64,000 bases of DNA from Paenibacillus_G elgii_A (GTDB lineage Bacteria > Bacillota > Bacilli > Paenibacillales > NBRC-103111), in assembly GCA_042219835.1 (NCBI GenBank), contig JBHJMN010000033.1, forward strand, positions 9,167 to 73,166, given 5' to 3'. Positions 17,231-25,002 of this stretch are shown piece by piece. Each line of letters starts with the position of its first letter. The stretch's first letter is position 1. The notes beneath the pieces are model-generated. The model ran no database searches and was not told the origin of the DNA. It saw only the letters and a program-made list of their open reading frames with translations. Both the position numbers and the translations under genes were made by a program.

Positions 17231-17809
17231 ATGTCCGGCTTTCGGACTTGGGAACAAAAAGAGCTTGCCCGCCCGACGACCAAACAGGAAGTGATCGAAG
17301 CGGGTTTGGCTTACCTCGAAGGCGCGGGAGCGGAGCTGATCTGCAAAGTTTGTATTCCGAGCGGCGGCTCCTGCTGCTTAAGCTGCCCGTTTCTGGCCGA
17401 CGGCGTCGGATGCGGACAGCGCAATACGAGCTGTACGGCCTGGCTGTGCGGTTTCTTGAAGTATATCTATTACGAAGCCGGTTTGATCCGGGAATGGCAA
17501 GACTTCTGGGATGAAGTACCGGGGCAGCAGTTCCGGTACGATACGACCCCGCGCCACTTTGCCGTACGCGGCTGGCTGGAGCCGCCGAAGCTCCGTTTTT
17601 TATCCGAAGCCTTCGCGGATGATTTGCAGCGGCTCCGGCGGGAGCGTCCCGCTTTCTGGCTTGTGGAGTTAAAAGGGAAGCTGGACTGGTATATCGACGA
17701 AATATTGGACAGCGCGAATCCGAAATTCGTGAAAAGAACGGAAGCCAAGCTGGACCGTTTGACCAGCGATTTCCAGCGGTTTCATCAGGCCAAGGCCCAG
17801 CTCAACTAG
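17231..17809 (+). CDS. Cysteine-rich protein, unknown function
   Basis: A 192-residue soluble protein with eight cysteines in 36 residues (38, 41, 48, 49, 52, 61, 68, 73) in the pattern CxxC, CCxxC, GCGQ, SCTxWLCGFL. This looks like a zinc or iron-sulfur binding site. The rest is charged and helical, with several Trp and Tyr residues (KYIYYEAGLIREWQDFWDEV) and a long C-terminal helix. No family recognised. AAAGAGGCG precedes ATG 17231; the frame open from 17162 would run through the operator. Divergent from the ArsR gene and sharing its operator-like repeat, it is probably a member of the ArsR/SulP regulon. Confidence 0.8.
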   Translation: MSGFRTWEQKELARPTTKQEVIEAGLAYLEGAGAELICKVCIPSGGSCCLSCPFLADGVGCGQRNTSCTAWLCGFLKYIYYEAGLIREWQDFWDEVPGQQFRYDTTPRHFAVRGWLEPPKLRFLSEAFADDLQRLRRERPAFWLVELKGKLDWYIDEILDSANPKFVKRTEAKLDRLTSDFQRFHQAKAQLN

Positions 17810-18064
17810 CCCGTAAATCTGTTCCGGATAGCGGAACAAGCGCTGTTTCCGGCATCCCGAAAGCATCCCCCGGTTCACCCCGCGCCCAAAAAGAAGTACA
17901 ATAAGCTTAACCTTAACGAAAGCGGCTGAACGCTGCGCTGGAATGGCTGGAGCGGTTCGGCCAAGAAACGGATACAAAGCGGACGGTCAACCGGTCATTT
18001 GTACAATCATATGGTGAAGCGGGTCGTTCCCGTGCTAATGTTTCGATGAAAAGAGGTAGGCAGC

Positions 18065-18835
18065 ATGTCTGACAAACAGCGCGAAGAGCGGATGGAGCCG
18101 GAGATCTTTCCGCTCGGCGATGCTGCGGTTTCCGTCCAATTAGGGAACGGCATCGATCCGAAGACGCATCGCCGAGTTCAAGCTCTGGCCGCATATTTTG
18201 AGCGGCATCCGTTTCTGGGGCTGATCGAACTCGTTCCGGCCTTTGTGACGGTTACCGTGTTTTACGATCCCCTGAGGCTGCGTGACCCGGTGACAGGGGA
18301 AACCTGCAGAGGTCGAGACGGCAGCGGATTCCGCTCTCCGTATGAGATGATCCGAGGCATCGTCAAGCGGGCGATTGCGAACGTGGATAACGCCTTTGAA
18401 AGCGCTTCGACTATTGTGCATATTCCTGTATGCTACGGAGGCGAGCTGGGGCCGGATTTGAACAGTGTGGCCGTATACCACGGGCTGACTCCCGAGGAAG
18501 TCATCGAAATCCATTCGTCTCAAGATTATTTGGTCTATATGATCGGGTTTGCTCCGGGCTTTCCTTACTTGGGCGGGCTGTCCGAACGCATTGCCACTCC
18601 GCGGCGAAGCACTCCGCGGCTGCATATTGAGACGGGAACGGTGGGCATCGGAGGAAACCAGACCGGGATTTATCCGATTTCCACGCCGGGAGGCTGGCAG
18701 CTTATCGGAAGAACGCCGCTGCCGTTATTTCGCCCCGACCACCCTTCGCCAAGTTTGTTAAAGGCGGGAGATATTGTTCGCTTCCAGCCGATCGGACTTA
18801 AACAATTCGAAGAGTGGAGAGAGAACGACGCATGA
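18065..18835 (+). CDS. pxpB: 5-oxoprolinase subunit PxpB
   Basis: A 256-residue subunit of the ATP-dependent PxpABC enzyme that opens 5-oxoproline (pyroglutamate) to glutamate. The B/KipI signatures are present: FPLGDAAVSVQLG, VTVFYDP, IPVCYGGELGPDL, IGFAPGFPYLGGL, PRRSTPR and GGNQTGIYPISTPGGWQLIG. The B. subtilis homologue KipI also inhibits sporulation kinase KinA, so a second role is possible. AGAGGTAGG precedes ATG 18065. It overlaps pxpC by four bases (ATGA). Confidence 0.94.
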   Translation: MSDKQREERMEPEIFPLGDAAVSVQLGNGIDPKTHRRVQALAAYFERHPFLGLIELVPAFVTVTVFYDPLRLRDPVTGETCRGRDGSGFRSPYEMIRGIVKRAIANVDNAFESASTIVHIPVCYGGELGPDLNSVAVYHGLTPEEVIEIHSSQDYLVYMIGFAPGFPYLGGLSERIATPRRSTPRLHIETGTVGIGGNQTGIYPISTPGGWQLIGRTPLPLFRPDHPSPSLLKAGDIVRFQPIGLKQFEEWRENDA

Positions 18836-19842
18836 GCATACACATCCTAAATCCGGGATTTCTGACCACCGTACAGGACAAAGGGAGATTCGGATTTCAA
18901 CGACAGGGAGTTATCGTAAGCGGGGCTATGGATTCGTTTGCGCTCCGTGCGGCGAATGCGCTGGTCGGCAACGAGGACAACGCAGCCGCTTTGGAAGTCA
19001 CGTTAATGGGAACAGTCATCCGGTTTGAAGCTGATTCGCTCATTTCCATCTGCGGGGGAAATCTTTCGCCTGCGATTGAAGGAGAGCCGGTTCCTTTATG
19101 GAGGCCCCTCTTGATCAGGGAAGGCTCCACGCTCGAATTCGGGCCGTGCCGGTCGGGCGCCCGCGTTTACTTGGCCGTAGCGGGCGGAATCGATGTTCCG
19201 CTTAGGATGCACAGCCGCAGCACGTATTTGCGAGCGGGAATCGGAGGGCATGAGGGGAGAGCTTTGAAGGCTGGCGACCGGCTCGGCTTCGGTCTTCCTT
19301 CCGAACCGGCAGCGGGGTACTTAAAAGACCGACAGACCGCTCTCCGTGTGAAAAGATGGCTGGCAGCGGAATGGTTTATGGGGAACGAGGCGCTGCCTGG
19401 TTATGCCCAAGATCCCGTGATCCGGGTGATCCGGGGCCGGGAATACGATTTTTTTACAGAAGAAAGCCAAACCGCGTTTGTCACCCGGCCCTTCCGGATT
19501 ACGCCGCAGTCCGATCGGATGGGCTACAGGCTGCTGGGGGAAACGTTGGCTTTGAAGAAATCGCTGGAGACACTATCTGAAGCGATTTCATTCGGTACCG
19601 TACAGGTGCCGCCTGAAGGGAATCCGATTGTGCTGATGGCGGACCGGCAAACCATCGGAGGCTATCCGAGAATCGCGCAGGTCATCACGGCGGATCTTCC
19701 CGTTTTGGCTCAAGCCAAGCCCGGAGACAGCATTCGTTTCGCCGAGGTTTCTTTGCAGGAGGCGGAAAAGCTTTATATCCGGAAGGAGCAGGAATTCGTA
19801 CGATTGACCAAGGCGATAAAGCTTTATTTGAAAATCCGGTGA
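18832..19842 (+). CDS. pxpC: 5-oxoprolinase subunit PxpC
   Basis: A 336-residue biotin-dependent-carboxylase-like (KipA) subunit that pairs with PxpB. Signatures are NPGFLTTVQDKGRFGFQRQG, SGAMDSFALRAANALVGN, LEVTLMG, VYLAVAGGIDVP, RVIRGREYDFF and the C-terminal GGYPRIAQVITADLPVLAQ. ATG 18832 overlaps the pxpB stop. The pxpA gene follows after about 60 bases, completing the B-C-A order. Confidence 0.94.
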   Translation: MSIHILNPGFLTTVQDKGRFGFQRQGVIVSGAMDSFALRAANALVGNEDNAAALEVTLMGTVIRFEADSLISICGGNLSPAIEGEPVPLWRPLLIREGSTLEFGPCRSGARVYLAVAGGIDVPLRMHSRSTYLRAGIGGHEGRALKAGDRLGFGLPSEPAAGYLKDRQTALRVKRWLAAEWFMGNEALPGYAQDPVIRVIRGREYDFFTEESQTAFVTRPFRITPQSDRMGYRLLGETLALKKSLETLSEAISFGTVQVPPEGNPIVLMADRQTIGGYPRIAQVITADLPVLAQAKPGDSIRFAEVSLQEAEKLYIRKEQEFVRLTKAIKLYLKIR

Positions 19843-19905
19843 ATCGCGCGCGCAGCGGTCTGTAATTCACTGAAAGTTGAGAGGAGGCGGAAGTCCATAG
19901 ATGTT

Positions 19906-20670
19906 GTGGATTTGAATTGCGATCTTGGGGAAAGCTTCGGGGCCTATAAGCATGGAAACGACGACGAAATGCTGTCGTTGGTTACTTCGGTGAACATCGC
20001 TTGCGGCTTTCACGCCGGAGATCCCGGCACGATGCGCCAAACCGTCAAGTCCGCGCTCGCTAAAAAGGTGGCCATCGGCGCCCACCCGGGGCTTCCGGAC
20101 TTAATCGGCTTCGGCCGGCGGAATATGGATATCTCGCCGCAGGAAGCGTTTGATATGGTTGTCTACCAAATCGGGGCGTTGAACGGCTTCGTCCAAGCGG
20201 AGGGCGGCGTAATGCGTCACGTCAAGCCGCACGGGGCGCTATACAATATGGCGGCCCGCAGCGCCAAGCTGGCCGAGGCGATTGCCGAGGGCGTTTATAA
20301 AGTCAATCCGCAGCTGATCTTGTACGGCCTGTCCGGAAGCGAGCTGATTCGCGCGGGAACCAAGCTCGGCCTGCTGACGGCAAGCGAAGTGTTTGCCGAC
20401 CGCACCTATCAAAAGGACGGAAGCCTGACTCCGCGCAGCCAACCGGACGCCTTGATCAGCGACCCGTCGGTGGCGATTAAGCAAATTACGAACATGGTGA
20501 AGGAAGGAACGGTAAAATCGCAGCAGGGGACGGACGTTCCGATCCTAGCCGAGACGATCTGTATCCATGGCGACGGGAAACACGCCGTGGAATTCGCCCG
20601 CAGGATACGGGACATGCTCCAAGCCGAAGGGATTGCTCTGGTGCAAGCTCATGATAACCATAACATCTAA
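19906..20670 (+). CDS. pxpA: 5-oxoprolinase subunit PxpA, LamB/YcsF family
   Basis: A subunit of about 254 residues with the family N-terminus DLNCDLGESFG, then VNIACGFHAGDP, IGAHPGLPDLIGFGRR, HVKPHGALYN, SEVFADRTY and TICIHGDG near the end. It supplies the ATP-dependent 5-oxoproline cleavage activity together with PxpBC. The start is unusual. The strong GAGGAGG (19881-19887) is correctly spaced for codon 19897, which is ATA, giving (M)DVVDLNCDLGES, the usual family length. The first canonical start is GTG 19906, 18 bases from that site. Either a non-standard start or a mutated one. Confidence 0.93.
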   Translation: MDLNCDLGESFGAYKHGNDDEMLSLVTSVNIACGFHAGDPGTMRQTVKSALAKKVAIGAHPGLPDLIGFGRRNMDISPQEAFDMVVYQIGALNGFVQAEGGVMRHVKPHGALYNMAARSAKLAEAIAEGVYKVNPQLILYGLSGSELIRAGTKLGLLTASEVFADRTYQKDGSLTPRSQPDALISDPSVAIKQITNMVKEGTVKSQQGTDVPILAETICIHGDGKHAVEFARRIRDMLQAEGIALVQAHDNHNI

Positions 20671-20718
20671 AAGAAGGAATACAATGATGTTGACGCTGCT
20701 GGCGAGGGGGATGGGATA

Positions 20719-21369
20719 GTGGAAAACGTTCTTGTTACCGGGTTTGATCCTTTCGGGGGACAGCGGGTGAACCCCGCTTTGGAAGCCGTCCGAAGGCTGC
20801 AGGGAATAACGGTGGAAGGCCATCGGGTGGAAATCCGCGAGATCCCGACGGTATTCGATAAATCGATTGAGCGGCTTCTTGCGGCTGTATCGGAAATCAA
20901 GCCGAAGCTCGTCATTTGTGTCGGTCAAGCCGGCGGCCGTCCGGATATTACGGTCGAACGGATCGCGATTAATATCAATGACGCCAGGATTGCCGACAAT
21001 GACGGACAGCAGCCAGTCGATACGCCGGTTGTCCCCGGAGGCCCTGCCGCCTACTGGTCCACGCTTCCGATTAAAGCTATGGTGAAGGGGATGAACGATC
21101 ACGGCATTCCGGCTTCCGTCTCGCATACGGCCGGCACATTCGTTTGCAATCATCTGTTTTACGGCTTGATGCATCATCTGGCAGCGACAGGCAACGCAGC
21201 GGTTCGCGGAGGATTTATTCATATTCCGTTTTTGCCGGAACAAGCCGTGCAGCATACAGGACAACCGAGCATGAGTCTGGACGCTGTCGTCAAAGGACTG
21301 AAGGCAGGGATCGGGGCTGCGATCCGTTATCAAGAGGATATCGTCGTTTCAACAGGGCAGATCTGTTAA
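20719..21369 (+). CDS. pcp: Pyrrolidone-carboxylate peptidase (pyroglutamyl peptidase I)
   Basis: A 216-residue cytosolic cysteine peptidase that removes N-terminal pyroglutamate from peptides. It starts MENVLVTGFDPFGGQRVNPA and carries the triad Glu80 (TVERIAININDAR), Cys143 (SHTAGTFVCNHLFYGL) and His168 (GGFIHIPFLPEQ). GTG 20719 has GAGGGGGATGGG upstream. Its product, free 5-oxoproline, is the substrate of the PxpBCA genes immediately upstream, so the four genes form one pathway from blocked peptides to glutamate. Confidence 0.95.
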   Translation: MENVLVTGFDPFGGQRVNPALEAVRRLQGITVEGHRVEIREIPTVFDKSIERLLAAVSEIKPKLVICVGQAGGRPDITVERIAININDARIADNDGQQPVDTPVVPGGPAAYWSTLPIKAMVKGMNDHGIPASVSHTAGTFVCNHLFYGLMHHLAATGNAAVRGGFIHIPFLPEQAVQHTGQPSMSLDAVVKGLKAGIGAAIRYQEDIVVSTGQIC

Positions 21370-21435
21370 CTGTCTTTTCGTCGCAGATTTACACTAGCAT
21401 TACACTGTTCGTTCTGTAAAATAAGGAAAAGAACG

Positions 21436-21470
21436 GCGGCGTCCGGGGTTTGCCATTCCCCAGACGCCGC
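21436..21470 (-). terminator. Terminator of solute-binding protein gene 1
   Basis: A 13-base GC-rich arm (21436-21448) pairs almost fully with 21458-21470; on the minus strand TTCTTTTCC follows. Copies of this hairpin end all four tandem genes. Confidence 0.85.
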
Positions 21471-21485
21471 TTCGTTGTTTAAATT

Positions 21486-22961
21486 TTAGTTTTTAGCCGG
21501 TTCGGCAGGCTTCTGATCTTTACCTTCCTTCGCATTCTTGGCATCCTGCTCCTGCTTGGCTTTAATATAAGCTTCCTGCCCTTTTTCCTGTATCGTCTTG
21601 AGCGCATCGTCCACCGATTTCTTGCCTTCGACCACGGACATGATTTCGGTTCCGGCCAACTCTCTGAACGGTCTTTCAAATCCCATCGGTATTTTGCCAA
21701 AGTTTTTGAAAACGCTGTTCTCGCTCATTTTCAGCATATAGAACGGCTCCATACTGCGTCCGTCGCGTTCCTTAACGTAAGCCGTTCGCGAAAGGAGAGA
21801 GCCGTCCTCGGATTTGGCTTGCAACTTCGCCATGTCCTCGCTGTTCATGTACTTGACGAGCTCCCAAGCGGCTCTAGGATTGGACGTATTAGCGTTGACG
21901 GCAAACAGACCGGAAAGGGAGACGGAGTTCGAGACATCCGGATTTTTGGGATCGACCGGTACGGTGACGATATCCCAATTAACCGGCGTCACATCTTTCA
22001 GCACTTCCTTGGCGCGTTGAAGGCTGCTCATAGTAAAGGAGTATTCCAGCGACATCGCGACTCTTCCGGTGGCGAACAAATCTTTCCTCATATAGTCTTC
22101 CATGGTCTGCAATTTACTCGAATCGAATTTTTCGTCGTTGCCGGGAAATACCGCGCCCGATTTCAACGCTTCAACAGTTGCCAGAAGCGCATTTTTCCAG
22201 CCATCCGATTGAACTGTGACCGCCCCTTTGTCCGGATCGACGACCGATAATCCGCTAGTCAATCCGATGTTGCTCATATATTGATAAGCAAGCTGCTTCT
22301 TATCGCCGAAAGCATAAGATGAGTTCTGGGCAAAGCCATAGATTCGGTTATCGCCTTGCCCGTCCTTCGGAAACCGCTTGGCGAGGTCCAGCACTTCGCT
22401 CCAGGTCATCTTGTTTTTCGGCAGCGGGACGCCATGCTTCTCGAATAAATCCTTATTATAAAATAACGCTTGACTGTAGAAGGAAGGGGTCAACCCGTAT
22501 ATATTCCCGTTGCCTTTCGCTTTGATTTGCTCTACGAGGCTTGGCAAAATATTTTCGATATCGAACTTGTCCTGCCGGATAACGTCGTCGAGCTGGTACA
22601 GCTTGCCGTCATTGGCCCATTTTTCGAACAGATCCGGCGTTTGAAACATCAGCACGTCCGGCTTCTCGTCGTCGACAAGCTTCTGGAATTCCTCGTTCAT
22701 ATCCTTGCCGTTGCCGAGGGAGATCCCTTGTGTAGAAACAACTTGTACGTCAATATTCGGAAATTTCGCCGAGAACAAGTTACCATACTGCTGGAAAAAG
22801 GAGTTTTTATCCCAGAATACGACCTTGATGCTTGCTTTCTCGTCTTTGCCAAGCTCCTTAAGCGTCTTGGACGGTTTGGCTCCTCCGGAATTGGAATTAC
22901 ATCCCGCGATCAGCACGGCTACAGCCAGCCCGGCCGTGAGCCCAATACGACTTCGTTTCAT
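21486..22961 (-). CDS. Extracellular solute-binding lipoprotein, tandem copy 1
   Basis: A 491-residue sugar-type (family 1) ABC binding lipoprotein: signal peptide MKRSRIGLTAGLAVAVLIAG and lipid-modified Cys21, a two-lobe binding domain, and a very charged C-terminal tail rich in Lys, Glu and Gln. IKVVFWDKN, KFPNIDVQVV, NGNIYGLTPSFY and ALFYNKDLFEKHGVPLPK are typical. Compared with its three neighbours it differs most around residues 76-92 and 295-325. No permease or ATPase gene is near. It is the most distal copy from the divergent iclR operon and faces pcp. Confidence 0.9.
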   Translation of the reverse strand: MKRSRIGLTAGLAVAVLIAGCNSNSGGAKPSKTLKELGKDEKASIKVVFWDKNSFFQQYGNLFSAKFPNIDVQVVSTQGISLGNGKDMNEEFQKLVDDEKPDVLMFQTPDLFEKWANDGKLYQLDDVIRQDKFDIENILPSLVEQIKAKGNGNIYGLTPSFYSQALFYNKDLFEKHGVPLPKNKMTWSEVLDLAKRFPKDGQGDNRIYGFAQNSSYAFGDKKQLAYQYMSNIGLTSGLSVVDPDKGAVTVQSDGWKNALLATVEALKSGAVFPGNDEKFDSSKLQTMEDYMRKDLFATGRVAMSLEYSFTMSSLQRAKEVLKDVTPVNWDIVTVPVDPKNPDVSNSVSLSGLFAVNANTSNPRAAWELVKYMNSEDMAKLQAKSEDGSLLSRTAYVKERDGRSMEPFYMLKMSENSVFKNFGKIPMGFERPFRELAGTEIMSVVEGKKSVDDALKTIQEKGQEAYIKAKQEQDAKNAKEGKDQKPAEPAKN

Positions 22962-23073
22962 TGCTTCTCCACCTTTTCCGAAAGATAGCAGATTACCTTA
23001 CTATGCTTTCTTTTCCAATTATTTCACTACCTAACACTATATACGAACAAAAAGAGGGAAGGAATTCATTTTT

Positions 23074-23093
23074 TTATAAATTTTTCTTTATAA
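23074..23093. promoter_or_regulatory. Upstream dyad of solute-binding gene 1
   Basis: TTATAAA, six bases, TTTATAA: a perfect inverted repeat 113 bases upstream of the start of copy 1. Related dyads occupy the same place ahead of copies 2-4. Confidence 0.5.
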
Positions 23094-23140
23094 TTGCGAT
23101 CTGGGGAGGTTCGTTCGATCTGTGGAATAAGAAAAAAATG

Positions 23141-23175
23141 GCGGCGTCCGGGGTTTGCCATTCCCTAGACGCCGC
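23141..23175 (-). terminator. Terminator of solute-binding protein gene 2
   Basis: A near copy of the 21436-21470 hairpin; on the minus strand it is followed by CATTTTTTTC. Confidence 0.85.
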
Positions 23176-23190
23176 CGCGCTGTTTAAACT

Positions 23191-24666
23191 TTAGTTTTTA
23201 GCCGGTTCGGCAGGCTTCTGATCTTTGCCTTCCTTCGCATTTTTGGCGTCCTGCTCCTGCTTGGCTTTAATATAAATTTCCTGCCCTTTTTCCTGTATTG
23301 TCTTGAGCGCGTCGTCCACCGATTTCTTGCCTTCGACCACGGATATGACTTCGTTTTCGGCCAACTCGTTGAACGGTTTATCAAATCCCATCGGTATTTT
23401 GCCAAAGTTTTTGAAAAAGCTGTTCTCGCCCATTTTCAACATATAGAACGGCTCCATACTGCGTCCGTCGCGTTCCTTAACGTAAGCCGTTCGCGAAAGG
23501 AGAGTGCCGTCTTCGGATTTGGCTTGCAACTTCGCCATTTCCTCGCTGTTCATGTACTTGACGAGCTCCCAAGCTGCTCTCGGATTGGACGAGTTGGCAT
23601 TGACGGCGAATATCCCGGAAAGGAAGGCGGAATCCGAAACTTCCGGGTTTTTCGGATCGACCGGTACGGTAACGATATCCCAATTGACAGGTGTTACGTC
23701 TTTCAGCGTTTCCTTGGCACGTTGAAGGCTGCTAATCATATAAGGCTCTCCAAGCGTCATGGCGAGTCTTCCGGTGGCAAACAAATCTTTTTTCATTTGG
23801 TCTTCCATCGACATGGGCTTACTCCGATCGAATTTTTCGTCGCTGCCAGCAAACACCGCCCCCGATTTTAAAGCTTCGACGGTCATCAGAAGCGCCTCTT
23901 TCCAACCGTCCGATTGAATCGTGACCGCTCCTTTGTCGGGGTCGACGAAGGATAATCCGTTGGTCCCTCCGATACCGTTCATCATTCGATAAGCAACCTG
24001 CTTCTTATCGAAGAAAGCAGGCGATGCGTTATCCGCAAAGCCGTAGATCCGGTTATCGGCTTGCCCGTCCTTCGGGAACCGCTTGGCGAGGTCCAGCATT
24101 TCGTTCCAGCTCATCTTGTTTTTCGGCAGCGGGACGCCGTGCTTCTCGAATAAATCCTTATTATAAAATAACGCCTGACTTCTAAAGGAAGGAGTCAATC
24201 CGTATATATTGCCGTTGCCTTTCGCTTTAATTTGTTCTACAAGGCTTGGCAAAATATTTTCGATATCGAACTTGTCCTGCCGGATAATGTCGTCAAGCTG
24301 GTATAGCTTGCCGTCGGTGGCCCATTTTTCGAACATATCCGGTGTTGGAAACATCAGCACGTCCGGTTTCTCGTCGTCGATAAGCTTCTGGAATTCCTCG
24401 TTCATATCCTTTCCGCTGCTGTAGCTGCTTTGCATAGGAACGACTTGCACGTCAATATTCGGAAATTTTGCCGAGAAATAATTGCCATACTGCTGGAAGA
24501 AGTAATTTTTATCCCAGAATACGACCTTGATACTTGCTTTCTCGTCTTTACCAAGCTCCTTCAGCGTCTTGGACGGTTTGTCTCCTCCCCCGGAATTGGA
24601 ATTACATCCCGCAATCAGCACGGCTACAGCCAGTCCGGCCATGAGCCCAATACGACTTCGTTTCAT
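23191..24666 (-). CDS. Extracellular solute-binding lipoprotein, tandem copy 2
   Basis: A 491-residue paralogue of copy 1 with the same lipoprotein signal (Cys21) and identical C-terminal tail. Differences cluster in the variable segment after residue 75 (VVPMQSSYSSGKDMNEEF), around residues 205-225 (NASPAFFDKKQVAYRMMN) and 290-325 (FDRSKPMSMEDQMKKDLF, LGEPYMISSL). These are the regions expected to line the ligand cleft or lobe surface. It has its own upstream dyad and terminator, so each copy can be expressed independently. Confidence 0.9.
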   Translation of the reverse strand: MKRSRIGLMAGLAVAVLIAGCNSNSGGGDKPSKTLKELGKDEKASIKVVFWDKNYFFQQYGNYFSAKFPNIDVQVVPMQSSYSSGKDMNEEFQKLIDDEKPDVLMFPTPDMFEKWATDGKLYQLDDIIRQDKFDIENILPSLVEQIKAKGNGNIYGLTPSFRSQALFYNKDLFEKHGVPLPKNKMSWNEMLDLAKRFPKDGQADNRIYGFADNASPAFFDKKQVAYRMMNGIGGTNGLSFVDPDKGAVTIQSDGWKEALLMTVEALKSGAVFAGSDEKFDRSKPMSMEDQMKKDLFATGRLAMTLGEPYMISSLQRAKETLKDVTPVNWDIVTVPVDPKNPEVSDSAFLSGIFAVNANSSNPRAAWELVKYMNSEEMAKLQAKSEDGTLLSRTAYVKERDGRSMEPFYMLKMGENSFFKNFGKIPMGFDKPFNELAENEVISVVEGKKSVDDALKTIQEKGQEIYIKAKQEQDAKNAKEGKDQKPAEPAKN

Positions 24667-24781
24667 CTCTTTTTCTCCACCTTTTCCGAAAGACAGCAGG
24701 TTACCTTACCGCGCCGTCTTTTCCAATTATTTTCCCACCAAACACCTTAGACGGATGAAAGCGGAAAGGCCTTCATTTTTT

Positions 24782-24801
24782 TTCTAAATTTTTCTTTATA
24801 A
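24782..24801. promoter_or_regulatory. Upstream dyad of solute-binding gene 2
   Basis: TTCTAAA, TTTTTC, TTTATAA: the same element as at 23074, with one changed half-site base, 116 bases ahead of the start of copy 2. Confidence 0.45.
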
Positions 24802-24952
24802 TTGCTTTACCATCCGTTCTCGGGGGCGAAAGTTACGTGGGGATTAGGCTGGCTGTGCTCGCGAGGTAGAAACAAGCGCTGCTTATCCAGCGGCTGAGTG
24901 CGAGATACGAGGGTTTGGAAAAACGATTCGTTCTGTAAAATAAGGAAAAATG

Positions 24953-24987
24953 GCGGCACCCGGGGTTTGCCATTCCCCAGACGCCGC
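24953..24987 (-). terminator. Terminator of solute-binding protein gene 3
   Basis: The repeated hairpin again, with two changed bases in the left arm (GCGGCACCCGGGG), followed on the minus strand by CATTTTTCC. Confidence 0.75.
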
Positions 24988-25002
24988 TGCGCTGTTTAAA
25001 CT

